Source of the DNA: DAONLM01 sp035406685
Lineage (GTDB): Bacteria > Spirochaetota > GWE2-31-10 > MWDO01
Reading direction: 5' to 3'
Length of the DNA stretch: 14,595 bases
NCBI GenBank assembly: GCA_035406685.1
Contig: DAONLM010000057.1
Coordinates: 1-14,595, forward strand
The notes under the pieces are model-generated. The model was not told the origin of the DNA. It worked only from the letters and a program-made list of their open reading frames with translations, and made no database searches. The first letter of the stretch is position 1. The number at the start of each line of letters is the position of its first letter. This document shows positions 1 through 7,636 of this stretch, in pieces. The position numbers and the translations under genes are program-made.

Positions 1-93
1 ACAAAATTTTTAAGAAAATCCTTTACAATTTTTAGAAAAAAAATTAAAAAATTTTACCTAAAAATAAATTTGCACCAAAAAAAACTACTTTAT

Positions 94-122
94 TTGACAA
101 AAAGATCTTATTCTGTTATAAA
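94..122 (+). promoter_or_regulatory. sigma-70-type promoter with extended -10, upstream of the DsbD-alpha-like gene
   Basis: A TTGACA -35 box at 94-99 is followed by a 17-base spacer and TATAAA at 117-122. A TG dinucleotide at 114-115 makes it an extended -10. Transcription should start near 129, so the ATG at 128 could hardly be used and the ATG at 149 gains support. This is the best consensus match among the promoters in the window. Confidence 0.8.
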
Positions 123-148
123 TTTTTATGCATGTAAAGGGGAATTTT

Positions 149-607
149 ATGAGGAGATTTATCCTATTTTTCTTGGTTTTTCAAATTTTACAAAATAGTG
201 AGTCACTTTTAGCAGTAACAAAACTCAATAAAGAATTTTATAATTTTGAATACTATTTTACTAAAAAAAATAATAAATTTTTTTTAAATATTACTATTAG
301 TCCTAAAAAAGGTTTTAAACTAAATGGCGATGGATATCCCCCTCTTAAAATCGAATTAAAAGATGTAAGAAAAGATAATGACAAAATTGTTGAAAATATT
401 AATTCTAAACTAATTTTTAATCCAAAAACAGTATCCTGTAAGGGTATTAAAGCTGGAGAAAAAAAAGAATTTAAGATTGAGATTAAAAATCTGGAAGAAA
501 AATTTTTAATTGAGGTATATCTTAAAGTTATTCCTTGTGATAATTCGAGTTGCTATATTTCAAATGATAAAATTTTAATAGAATATAATAACAATTTGGA
601 TAATTAA
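149..607 (+). CDS. small exported protein resembling the N-terminal (alpha) domain of DsbD
   Basis: This 152-aa protein has an N-terminal hydrophobic stretch (about residues 3-22) typical of a signal peptide, so it probably acts in the periplasm. Start 149 is preferred over the in-frame ATG at 128, because an AAGGGG Shine-Dalgarno lies 6 bases upstream and the promoter places the transcript start near 129. The mature part looks like an Ig-like beta-sandwich. The patterns ISPKKGFKLN and YPPLKIEL (about 50-70) and a late C-x4-C pair (Cys130 and Cys135, CDNSSC) resemble the DsbD N-terminal/DsbC-like family, whose cysteine pair receives electrons and passes them to periplasmic thiol proteins. Cys97 is an additional cysteine. 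There is no DsbD membrane domain or thioredoxin domain here or next to it, so the partner must be elsewhere. The family match is from motif memory only. A generic small periplasmic beta-sandwich protein is the alternative. Confidence 0.6.
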   Translation: MRRFILFFLVFQILQNSESLLAVTKLNKEFYNFEYYFTKKNNKFFLNITISPKKGFKLNGDGYPPLKIELKDVRKDNDKIVENINSKLIFNPKTVSCKGIKAGEKKEFKIEIKNLEEKFLIEVYLKVIPCDNSSCYISNDKILIEYNNNLDN

Positions 608-610
608 ATT

Positions 611-628
611 ATACGACAATTGTCGTAT
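611..628. promoter_or_regulatory. perfect 18-bp palindrome, candidate operator
   Basis: The sequence ATACGACAATTGTCGTAT is identical to its reverse complement, with no mismatches. It lies 3 bases after the stop codon of the DsbD-alpha-like gene and 15 bases upstream of the -35 box of the next promoter. It is GC-richer than its surroundings. No T-tract follows on either strand, so it makes a poor terminator. A dimeric repressor or activator site is the simplest reading, but I do not recognise the family. A 7-bp stem with an AATT loop in RNA is also possible. Confidence 0.5.
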
Positions 629-643
629 TCTAAAAAATAATCT

Positions 644-672
644 GTGACAATTTTTAAAATATTTGATATAAT
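644..672 (+). promoter_or_regulatory. extended -10 promoter abutting the 104-aa gene
   Basis: GTGACA at 644-649, a 17-base spacer and a perfect TATAAT at 667-672, preceded by TG at 664-665, form a strong extended -10 promoter. The predicted transcript start, about 679, coincides with the ATG of the following gene, implying a leaderless mRNA. It probably also drives the TPR-SPOR/mutS/DUF2721 genes, since no other clear promoter separates them. Confidence 0.75.
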
Positions 673-678
673 AAAAAT

Positions 679-993
679 ATGATAAGAGATAAAGATTTAC
701 CAATAGATTTAATAAAATATTGTTATATAGATAAATATGATAATGAATATTGTCTCTTTTATAAGGGATTGCCACTTATTATTGTAAATTATCAATTCTG
801 GACAGAAGATATACAGGTGAAAGCAGATTATATAGATAATGGAGAAGATGAAAAAGGATATTCTATTTTAATAGATATGCCAATATATGATAAGAATAAT
901 AATTTAGTCAAGATTGAGCATATATATTATGGACTTTTTCAAAATTTAGCCGATTTTGAAAAGTGGCTTGAGAATCCATATTTTTTATATTAG
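679..993 (+). CDS. hypothetical 104-aa protein, probably leaderless
   Basis: I do not recognise this protein. It is acidic, rich in Tyr, Asp and Ile, and has no signal peptide or membrane segment, so it is probably cytoplasmic. It has two cysteines near the N-terminus (YCYID and YCLFY), alternating hydrophobic residues suggesting beta strands in the middle, and a helical, Trp-containing end (about residues 87-101). An in-frame stop at 664-666 and the absence of any other start codon make 679 the first possible start. There is no Shine-Dalgarno, and the -10 box ends only 6 bases before the ATG. Its stop is 8 bases before the TPR-SPOR gene, so it is likely the first gene of that operon. AT-rich codon use matches its neighbours. 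A real gene is likely given its promoter and its tight packing with the next gene; the function is unknown. Confidence 0.65.
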   Translation: MIRDKDLPIDLIKYCYIDKYDNEYCLFYKGLPLIIVNYQFWTEDIQVKADYIDNGEDEKGYSILIDMPIYDKNNNLVKIEHIYYGLFQNLADFEKWLENPYFLY

Positions 994-1001
994 GTTATTT
1001 T

Positions 1002-2159
1002 ATGAAGCATAAAATCCTTTTTTTGTTTTTGTCTCAATTTTTATTGTATTCTTTTTCAAATGAACTTATGTTATATAAAAAAGGGCTGGAAGCAGAAGAG
1101 AGAGGAGATTATAAAAATGCGATTTTATTTTACAAAGAATATCTAAAAGTAAAAAAGGATGATTTTCAAAATGATAGAATTCAGTTAAAGATAGCAAGGC
1201 TTACAGAAAATTTAGATGATTCAATAAAAGAGTATAACATATTTTTTGAGAATTATCCTAAATCAAGATTTAGATTTCTTGCAAGATATGAATTGGGATA
1301 TCTGTATAAAATCAATGCAAAATATACAGATGCAGAAAATCAATTTAACGTATTAATAGAAAAGGCAAAAGGAACACCTTACTGGCAGAAGGCTTTATTA
1401 GAAATTTCTGAATTACAGTATGAAAGATTTGATTTTAAGAATGCTACAAAGAATTTATATCTTCTTTTAGAAAATATTGATGATTATGAAGATGTAGGAA
1501 GAGCATACTTTCTACTAGGAATTATAATGGTAAAGCAGGGTTTAATTGAGGATGGGGAGCAGTTTTTTTTAATATGTGCGGGTAGTTTCCCCCAATGTAG
1601 TAAAGCAGCATCCAGTCTACTCGAATTGGCAAAACTTTATATTAATACTAATAGAGTAGAATATGCCTTAAAATTAAAGGAGATGATCTCTCAGCTATAT
1701 CCAGATTCTCCAGAAAATTATGAGATTCAGAAATTGACAAAAAATTTAAGAATCGATGAAAAATCAATTGAAAATATAGATATACCTTTAATAGATCTTG
1801 AAGATGAACCAAAAATAAAAGACAAAACAATGGCAAGACTTAAAGAGGATCTCTCTCTATCTGTGGAGGAGATCTATAAAAATCAGGATTTTAAGTCAGA
1901 AAGAGAATATGGAATATATTTACAACTCGGTTATTATTCTGATCTTAATAATGTTAAGGAGTTCATTGAAAAAAAGAGGTCACTGGGGATATCTGATCTT
2001 AAATATATGGAGACAATATCTCCTAAATCAAAAAATAAATTTTATAGAATAGTAATTGGTCCATTTAAAACAAAAGAGGCAGCAAATAAAAGATTAATCG
2101 AATTAAAAGAAAAGAATATTGAATCAATCATATTAGAGATAAAAAAGGATTATGAGTAA
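1002..2159 (+). CDS. exported TPR protein with C-terminal SPOR domain
   Basis: This 385-aa protein begins with a signal peptide (about residues 1-19, cleavage near SFS-NEL) without a lipobox cysteine, so a soluble periplasmic location is expected. Residues 22-245 are helical TPR-like repeats, for example around AEERGDYKNAILFYKEYL and LGYLYKINAKYTDAENQF. A charged linker (about 246-300) leads to a SPOR domain at about 303-381, with the typical core YRIVIGPFKTKEAANKRL. SPOR domains bind peptidoglycan glycan strands stripped of stem peptides, often at division sites, while TPRs bind proteins. This suggests an adaptor in cell-wall growth or division. A weak AGG at 992-994, overlapping the upstream stop codon, could serve as the ribosome site. 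The last 8 bases overlap mutS, so the two are probably translationally coupled. The domain calls are firm; the cellular role is inferred. Confidence 0.85.
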   Translation: MKHKILFLFLSQFLLYSFSNELMLYKKGLEAEERGDYKNAILFYKEYLKVKKDDFQNDRIQLKIARLTENLDDSIKEYNIFFENYPKSRFRFLARYELGYLYKINAKYTDAENQFNVLIEKAKGTPYWQKALLEISELQYERFDFKNATKNLYLLLENIDDYEDVGRAYFLLGIIMVKQGLIEDGEQFFLICAGSFPQCSKAASSLLELAKLYINTNRVEYALKLKEMISQLYPDSPENYEIQKLTKNLRIDEKSIENIDIPLIDLEDEPKIKDKTMARLKEDLSLSVEEIYKNQDFKSEREYGIYLQLGYYSDLNNVKEFIEKKRSLGISDLKYMETISPKSKNKFYRIVIGPFKTKEAANKRLIELKEKNIESIILEIKKDYE

Positions 2160-4797
2160 CTTAGATAATAATTCTCTATTTACATTTTCTGAAGACTCAA
2201 CTCCAATGATGAAACAATACAAAGAGATAAAAGAAAAATATCCAGATTCTTTTCTATTTTTTAGATGCGGAGATTTTTATGAGATGTTTGGAACTGATGC
2301 TATTATTGCTTCAAAAATACTGGATATAACTCTAACAAAAAGAAATGATGTCCCTATGTGTGGTGTTCCTTATCATTCTGTTGATGTATATATTGCTAAG
2401 ATGATGAAGGCAGGTAAAAAGGTTGCTATCTGTGAACAGGTTGAGGACCCAAGATTAGCAAAAGGAATTGTTAAAAGAGAGGTTCAGGAAATTTTAACTC
2501 CTGGAATGATTATAGAAGAAAAATTATTAAACAACAAGAGCAATAATTTCTTACTGGCAATAAATAAAAAAGGACTTTTTATTGAAATTGCATTTTTAGA
2601 TATATCCACTGGTGATTTTGAGGTTCAGGAAATCGAATATACAGAGGATCTCTCGATTTTAAAAGGAGAACTTGTTAGAATTTCTCCAAAAGAGATAATT
2701 GTCCCAGAAAATTTATGGATTAATGATAAGAATATAAGGGAGACATTTCTTGAATTTGAGAATATACTTGTAAATAGATATCCAGACTGGGAATTTGAGA
2801 ATATTAAGAAGAAAGAGGCTCTTTTTGAACATTTTAATATAAAATCTTTTGAGGATCTTGGCATAAAGAAATATAATACAAATCTTACCACACCAGCAGT
2901 TCTTTTTGTGTACGCAAAAGAAAATTTAATGAATAATCTTAATCATATAAGGACAATTAACTTTGCTGGTGCTGAAAAAGATTATATGCTTCTTGATGAG
3001 ACAACAATAAAGAATCTTGAACTAATAAAGAATTTACAGGATGGATCACCCGTAAATACACTCTTAGAGATATTGGATGATACAATTACATCAATGGGCG
3101 GAAGACTATTAAAAAAATATATTGTCACGCCATTATTGGATATTGAAAAGATAAAGTATAGACAGAGTATAGTTGAATATTTTATAAAAAATTCAGATTT
3201 AATTGCAAAAATAGAAGAGAGTATCAAAAAGATTCTTGATCTTGAAAGACTTATGTCCCGAATAGTAATGAATAAGGCAACTCCAAAAGATTTAATAAGC
3301 ATAAAAGAATCTTTAAAAGGGGTGATTGAAATTAAAAATTCTATAAAGGGGATTGAAATTCTTGCTAAAATTGAAAATAGTATTGAAAATACAGAAGACA
3401 TTGTTGATTTAATAGAGAAAGCCATAAAAGATGAACCGGCCACATTAACAAACGAAGGAAATATCGTAAAGGATGGTTATAATAAGAGATTAGATGAATT
3501 AAAAGAGATTAGTATAAAAGATAAGGAATATATTTATAATATTGAAAAAAATGAAAGAGAGAAATATAATGTTCCATCTTTAAAGGTTAAATATAATAAG
3601 ATAATAGGTTACTTTTTTGAGGTTTCAAAGATTCAATCAAAAAATCTACCAGAAACATATATTTTAAAACAGAATCTTGTTAATGTTAACAGATATACAA
3701 ATAAAGAATTAACAGAATTTGAATCAAAAATTCTTACTGCAAGGGATGAGATAAATAGAATAGAAGAGGAAATTTTTAATGAGGTAAAGGAATATATAAG
3801 TAAGCGTGTAAATTCTATTCTTAATATCTCAAAGACAATAGCAGAACTGGATGTTTTAACAGCATTCGCAAGAGTGAGTCTCAAAAATAAATATACTAAA
3901 CCGATTGTAAACGATTCAACAAAGATAGTAATAAAAGAGGGGAGGCATCCAGTTTTAGAACAGAAACTCGGCATAAATGAGTTTATACCAAATGATATTG
4001 AAATTGATACAAATAACAATTATCTTTATATTATTACTGGTCCCAATATGTCCGGGAAATCGACTTTTTTACGACAGGTAGCACTCATAACTTTAATGGC
4101 TCAGATTGGCTCATTTGTGCCAGCAAGTCATTGTGAGATAGGAATTGTGGATAGAATATTTACCCGTATAGGGACATCTGATAATCTTGCAAGAGGACAA
4201 TCAACATTTTTTGTTGAGATGCAGGAGACCGCAAATATTCTAAGAAATGCTACGTCTAAGAGTTTAATAATAATGGATGAAATAGGTAGAGGAACTTCAA
4301 CTTTTGATGGGCTTGCTCTTGCGTGGGCAATACTTGAATATATTTATAATAAAAAATTTATTGGCTCCAAGACACTTTTTGCCACTCATTACCATGAACT
4401 TACAGGATTGAATTATAAAAAAGGTATAAAGAATCTTTCTGTCCTTGTTAGTGAAGAGGGGGAAAATATTACTTTCTTACATAAAATAATAGAAGGTCCT
4501 GCTGAGAAGAGTTATGGTATTCATGTTGCTAAGCTTGCAAATATTCCAGAAGAGGTGATTATGTATGCTGAAGCAATTTTAAAAAGACTGGAAGATAAAG
4601 AAGAAAAAAAAGAAAAACTTAAAAATTTTATAGAAGGAAAAAGCCTTTTTGATTTTCAGGAGAATTTATATGTTAAAGATAAGTTTGAAAGTGAGATATT
4701 AAATAGTATAAAATTTTTAAATCTTGATAACATAACGCCTATTCAGGCTTTAAATATTTTATATGATTTACAAAAAAAGATAAAAAAGAGAGGTTAA
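2152..4797 (+). CDS. mutS: DNA mismatch repair protein MutS
   Basis: This 881-aa protein is a full-length MutS1, the cytoplasmic ATPase that recognises base mismatches and small loops and starts mismatch repair. The mismatch-contact motif Phe42-Tyr43-Glu44 lies in GDFYEMF. Connector, lever and clamp regions follow. The ATPase end has Walker A GPNMSGKST at 630-638, the Walker B/signature region MDEIGRGTS at 708-716, and ATHYHEL at 744-750. GKSLFDF (829-835) resembles a sliding-clamp binding peptide, and the end (about 850-877) is the usual MutS helix-turn-helix tail with the TPIQAL motif. The start overlaps the TPR-SPOR gene by 8 bases. An AAAGGA at 2144-2149 lies only 2 bases from the ATG, closer than ideal, so coupled re-initiation is likely. 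Nothing is truncated and no key residue is missing. mutL is not in the window. Confidence 0.98.
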   Translation: MSNLDNNSLFTFSEDSTPMMKQYKEIKEKYPDSFLFFRCGDFYEMFGTDAIIASKILDITLTKRNDVPMCGVPYHSVDVYIAKMMKAGKKVAICEQVEDPRLAKGIVKREVQEILTPGMIIEEKLLNNKSNNFLLAINKKGLFIEIAFLDISTGDFEVQEIEYTEDLSILKGELVRISPKEIIVPENLWINDKNIRETFLEFENILVNRYPDWEFENIKKKEALFEHFNIKSFEDLGIKKYNTNLTTPAVLFVYAKENLMNNLNHIRTINFAGAEKDYMLLDETTIKNLELIKNLQDGSPVNTLLEILDDTITSMGGRLLKKYIVTPLLDIEKIKYRQSIVEYFIKNSDLIAKIEESIKKILDLERLMSRIVMNKATPKDLISIKESLKGVIEIKNSIKGIEILAKIENSIENTEDIVDLIEKAIKDEPATLTNEGNIVKDGYNKRLDELKEISIKDKEYIYNIEKNEREKYNVPSLKVKYNKIIGYFFEVSKIQSKNLPETYILKQNLVNVNRYTNKELTEFESKILTARDEINRIEEEIFNEVKEYISKRVNSILNISKTIAELDVLTAFARVSLKNKYTKPIVNDSTKIVIKEGRHPVLEQKLGINEFIPNDIEIDTNNNYLYIITGPNMSGKSTFLRQVALITLMAQIGSFVPASHCEIGIVDRIFTRIGTSDNLARGQSTFFVEMQETANILRNATSKSLIIMDEIGRGTSTFDGLALAWAILEYIYNKKFIGSKTLFATHYHELTGLNYKKGIKNLSVLVSEEGENITFLHKIIEGPAEKSYGIHVAKLANIPEEVIMYAEAILKRLEDKEEKKEKLKNFIEGKSLFDFQENLYVKDKFESEILNSIKFLNLDNITPIQALNILYDLQKKIKKRG

Positions 4798-4799
4798 TT

Positions 4800-5213
4800 A
4801 TGGAATTTAATTTAACGACTCCATCTTTATTATTTCCAGCAATTTCACTTTTGCTACTCGGTTTTACAAACAGATTTTCCATTGTGGCTTCATTAATAAG
4901 AGAACTCTATTCTCAATTTCAAAAAGATCCAGATCCTAAGATAATAGAACAGATAAAGAATTTAAGATTAAGATTGATAATTATAAGAATAATGCAGGCT
5001 CTCGGAGTTTTAAGTATATTGCTATGTGTTTTATGCATGTTTTTACTATTTAAGAATTTTATTGAAATAGCAAAATATATTTTTGGAATCAGCCTAATTT
5101 TATTAATGACATCACTTGCTCTATCTATATGGGAGATTCAAATTTCAAACAATGCCTTAAAAGTAATTCTTAAAGATCTTGAAGATAAGTGTAAGAGAAA
5201 TAAACTCTGTTGA
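4800..5213 (+). CDS. DUF2721-type integral membrane protein
   Basis: This 137-aa membrane protein has hydrophobic segments at about 7-24, 60-84 and 90-112. Its N-terminal signature LTTPSLLFPAISLLLLGFTN is typical of the DUF2721 family, whose function is unknown to me. A charged loop (about 34-58, with KDPDPK) separates the first two segments, and the C-terminal tail is basic with two cysteines (131 and 137). It starts 2 bases after the mutS stop, with a good GAGAGG-type ribosome site at 4788-4793, so it is the last gene of this operon. A hairpin with a T-tract follows. Being beside mutS may reflect only operon packing; no link to mismatch repair can be claimed. Confidence 0.85.
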   Translation: MEFNLTTPSLLFPAISLLLLGFTNRFSIVASLIRELYSQFQKDPDPKIIEQIKNLRLRLIIIRIMQALGVLSILLCVLCMFLLFKNFIEIAKYIFGISLILLMTSLALSIWEIQISNNALKVILKDLEDKCKRNKLC

Positions 5214-5223
5214 TTAGGTTTAA

Positions 5224-5261
5224 TTAGTGTAAAAAATATACTAAAAATTTAGATTTTTTTT
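5224..5261 (+). terminator. weak hairpin plus T-tract after the mutS operon
   Basis: TTAGTGTA (5224-5231) can pair with TATACTAA (5237-5244) around an AAAAA loop, giving 8 pairs including one G-U. A T8 run follows at 5254-5261, 9 bases after the stem, which is further than in a classical terminator. The region lies between convergent genes. On the - strand the stem carries an A-C mismatch and no T-run follows it, so it suits + transcripts better. Confidence 0.4.
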
Positions 5262-5294
5262 GAATTTTAAAATTTAAAAAATAACAAAAAAATT

Positions 5295-7466
5295 TTAATT
5301 TTTAAAAGTAATATCTTTAACTATTGAGTCATCATCAAATTCAATTTTTTCTGTTCCTTCTATCATTTCTGGAATACCTAAATACAATGCTCCTAATACC
5401 TTGCCAGTGACCTCGATTATGGGCTTGTAAACAGCAATATACCATCTATTTACAACAAATGCTCTTCCAAAATAGTCTTCGCCTTTTATTACAGATTTAT
5501 AAACCTGGCTTTCACTTGTTATAAATGTTCCTATTGCCCTCGAATCATCAAAATTTTTAACAGTAGTTGCAACTCTCATTATTGACTCATCAACAACCTG
5601 AAAAAATGTAACAGCAGTATTAGTAAGTTTAGAAAGTGTATCCGCCAGTTCATTATTGCCAGTGATTACTAGATTTCCTATTCTTAACTCATTAACAACG
5701 ACATCCTTAATTTTTATCTTTTTATCAGTAGAAATAAATGAAGGACCAAATTTTTTAAAATAATTGCCTACCTCAATTAACTTTGCCTTTAATATTTCTT
5801 CTACATGTTTTTGATTATCTTTTATCTCTTTAGATCTAACATCAAATTGTCCTACGAATTTTTGTAATTCAACAGTTTGAATCACAAAATCATTCATTGC
5901 CTCTGATACCTTTTCACTTTCAATAAGGTTATTTTGAGCAATATTTGCTATATGAGAAATTGCATCCAGAATCTCCTTAGAATTATTTTTAACCTGCTGA
6001 ACTTCTCTTGTAATTGATCTAACGATTCCAGTTATCAATTCATTTGCCATTGAGATTTCTTTTAAAGTATTTAAAGTATTTTTTGAAAATTTAACCCCTT
6101 CCTGAATAATTTTATTATTATTATTGATTAACTCCTGAATTCTATTTGCAGCACTGGTTGATTTTTCTGCTAATTTTCTTATTTCTCCAGCGACTATATT
6201 AAATCCCTTGCCAGCCTCTCCGGCCCTTGCTGACTCTATGGATGCATTAAGAGAGAGTAGATTAGTTTGTTCAGCTATATCATTTATCATCTCTATAATA
6301 TTTGTTATCTCCTTAGAACTCTCCTCTATCTTTATCATCTCTTCTTCCAATCTTTCCATTGAGGTCATACCTTCTCTTGCCTTTTTCAAAGCCTGATCTG
6401 TATAATTATTTGCCTTTTGTGATTCAATGGAGATTGTTTCAACCATTTTATTAAGATTCTCAACATTTCTCTGTGTCTGTTCTACTGTTGAAGCCTGAAA
6501 ATTCGCTGATTCTGCTACTGATGTGGATGACTTAAAAAGTTTCTTTAAATTTTTAGTTAAAACAACTATTGCTATAAAAACCTTTGATATTAGTTCTTTT
6601 AAAGTTGAAATAGTATTATTAAATGCCATAGAAAGATCAAAAATTTCATCTCTATTCTTTTGAACTATAAAATCAATTGTTAAATCACCAGATGTAAGAT
6701 ACTCACTCTTCTTTTTTAATTTTTCCAATGGAGTTAAAACATTTATTTTTATAACTAATGTTAATAAGAATGAGAGTAAAATTGCTATTAAAAATATTAC
6801 TAATATAAAAAGTAATGAAATATTCTTTTCTTTTGTTATGTAATCAATCCTGATATCTACTCCAACAACAAATATTCTGCCTTTATTATCAATAACTGGC
6901 ACAAATACTGATTTATATGTACCCCATCTATCAGTGATCGTTCCTTTTGTATAAACAATATTTCTTGAGTCATATGCCTCATAAACTTCTTGTGGGCACT
7001 CTTCATATTCTTTAAAATATGTATCCTCAAGTGCAGAATTTAGATCATTATTAACTTCACCAGAATCAAAAATAAAGTAAAATTTATTATCATCTCTTTT
7101 TTCCATTATATAAATATATGTTATACTTGTCTCTTTTTGAATAATTTTAATATCATTCCATAATTTTTTAAATTCTTCATTTTCATAAGAATAGAATATA
7201 TCATTATCAAGATATTTTGAATGAGTTAAAGTAATTTTTAATAAATTAGCAGCAACAGTAAGGGTATTTTTTATGCTATGCTCAATTATATTAGAATATC
7301 TTGCATAAAAAATAAAACCAGATATCAATACAAGAAGAGTTATAGTAATGAAAAAATAGGAGTAAACTTTTGTCTTTATACTTATATATCTACTCTTATT
7401 CTTTTTTTCTTTCTCTTTCTTTTTCTCTTTTTTTATCTTATTATTTTTAGCTGATCTCATATTCAT
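5295..7466 (-). CDS. methyl-accepting chemotaxis protein with extra C-terminal Cache_3-like domain
   Basis: This 723-aa chemoreceptor should signal through CheW/CheA to the flagellar motor. In order it has a Lys/Glu-rich cytoplasmic N-tail (about 8-26), TM1 (36-56), a periplasmic Cache-like sensor (57-215, with GTYKSVFVPV near its end), TM2 (217-239), HAMP (240-292) and a long coiled-coil signalling hairpin. The tip spans about 397-436 and includes EQTNLLSLNASIESARAGEA. After the hairpin, residues 585-703 look like a Cache_3-type sensor: AIGTFIT, YKSVIKGEDYFGRAFV and YKPIIEVTGKVLGALYLGI. No membrane segment precedes that part, so it should be cytoplasmic, which is unusual for Cache. The C-terminus lacks the NWETF-like CheR tether. 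An in-frame stop just upstream (7470-7472) fixes the first ATG; an ATG at codon 3 is the alternative. No clear ribosome site is seen. It stands alone on its strand, and the ligand is unknown. Confidence 0.93.
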   Translation of the reverse strand: MNMRSAKNNKIKKEKKKEKEKKNKSRYISIKTKVYSYFFITITLLVLISGFIFYARYSNIIEHSIKNTLTVAANLLKITLTHSKYLDNDIFYSYENEEFKKLWNDIKIIQKETSITYIYIMEKRDDNKFYFIFDSGEVNNDLNSALEDTYFKEYEECPQEVYEAYDSRNIVYTKGTITDRWGTYKSVFVPVIDNKGRIFVVGVDIRIDYITKEKNISLLFILVIFLIAILLSFLLTLVIKINVLTPLEKLKKKSEYLTSGDLTIDFIVQKNRDEIFDLSMAFNNTISTLKELISKVFIAIVVLTKNLKKLFKSSTSVAESANFQASTVEQTQRNVENLNKMVETISIESQKANNYTDQALKKAREGMTSMERLEEEMIKIEESSKEITNIIEMINDIAEQTNLLSLNASIESARAGEAGKGFNIVAGEIRKLAEKSTSAANRIQELINNNNKIIQEGVKFSKNTLNTLKEISMANELITGIVRSITREVQQVKNNSKEILDAISHIANIAQNNLIESEKVSEAMNDFVIQTVELQKFVGQFDVRSKEIKDNQKHVEEILKAKLIEVGNYFKKFGPSFISTDKKIKIKDVVVNELRIGNLVITGNNELADTLSKLTNTAVTFFQVVDESIMRVATTVKNFDDSRAIGTFITSESQVYKSVIKGEDYFGRAFVVNRWYIAVYKPIIEVTGKVLGALYLGIPEMIEGTEKIEFDDDSIVKDITFKN

Positions 7467-7636
7467 AACTTATATTTTCGGAATAACATTATTATAATTT
7501 ATTAAATTACAAAAAATATTCTAAAATTTCAAATAAAAAATTTAATTTTTATTTAAAATAATTTCTCCTTTAATTAAAAAGAATGCTATAATATTAATAA
7601 TGAATATAATCTTTATGACGATATTAAAACTAAATT
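7467..7636. promoter_or_regulatory. divergent promoter region between chemoreceptor and TPR gene
   Basis: This 170-bp AT-rich gap separates two divergent genes. For the - strand chemoreceptor, TATAAT (written ATTATA at 7491-7496) would give a leader of about 17 bases; no good -35 is visible. For the + strand TPR gene there are two -10 candidates, listed separately. Beyond these the gap is AT-rich simple sequence with no operator-like repeat that I can see. Confidence 0.5.
7584..7592 (+). promoter_or_regulatory. extended -10 element (TGC-TATAAT) for the 833-aa TPR gene
   Basis: TGCTATAAT gives a perfect -10 at 7587-7592 with the extended TG. The -35 position (7564-7569, TCTCCT) is poor, which extended -10 promoters tolerate. 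A second TATAAT at 7605-7610 has no proper TGn. Either one leaves a leader of about 20-40 bases. Confidence 0.5.

Noticed and set aside
1..93. Possible repeats in the AT-rich leader (ACAAAATTTTTAAG and ACAATTTTTAG)
   Set aside because: They are short, imperfect and made of A/T runs, so not separable from background composition.
128..148. ATG at 128 as the start of the DsbD-alpha-like gene
   Set aside because: It lies at the predicted transcript start and has no ribosome site, while the ATG at 149 has AAGGGG at good spacing and begins a cleaner signal peptide.
575..775. 66-codon frame on the - strand across the palindrome and the start of the 104-aa gene
   Set aside because: It overlaps the strong + strand promoter and gene, has no ribosome site, and encodes low-complexity Tyr/Leu/Asn-rich sequence typical of AT-rich shadow frames.
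2982..4019. Two long - strand frames (153 and 128 codons) inside mutS
   Set aside because: The + strand is unambiguous MutS through this region. The antisense translations are Ser/Phe/Ile-rich shadows without recognisable domains.
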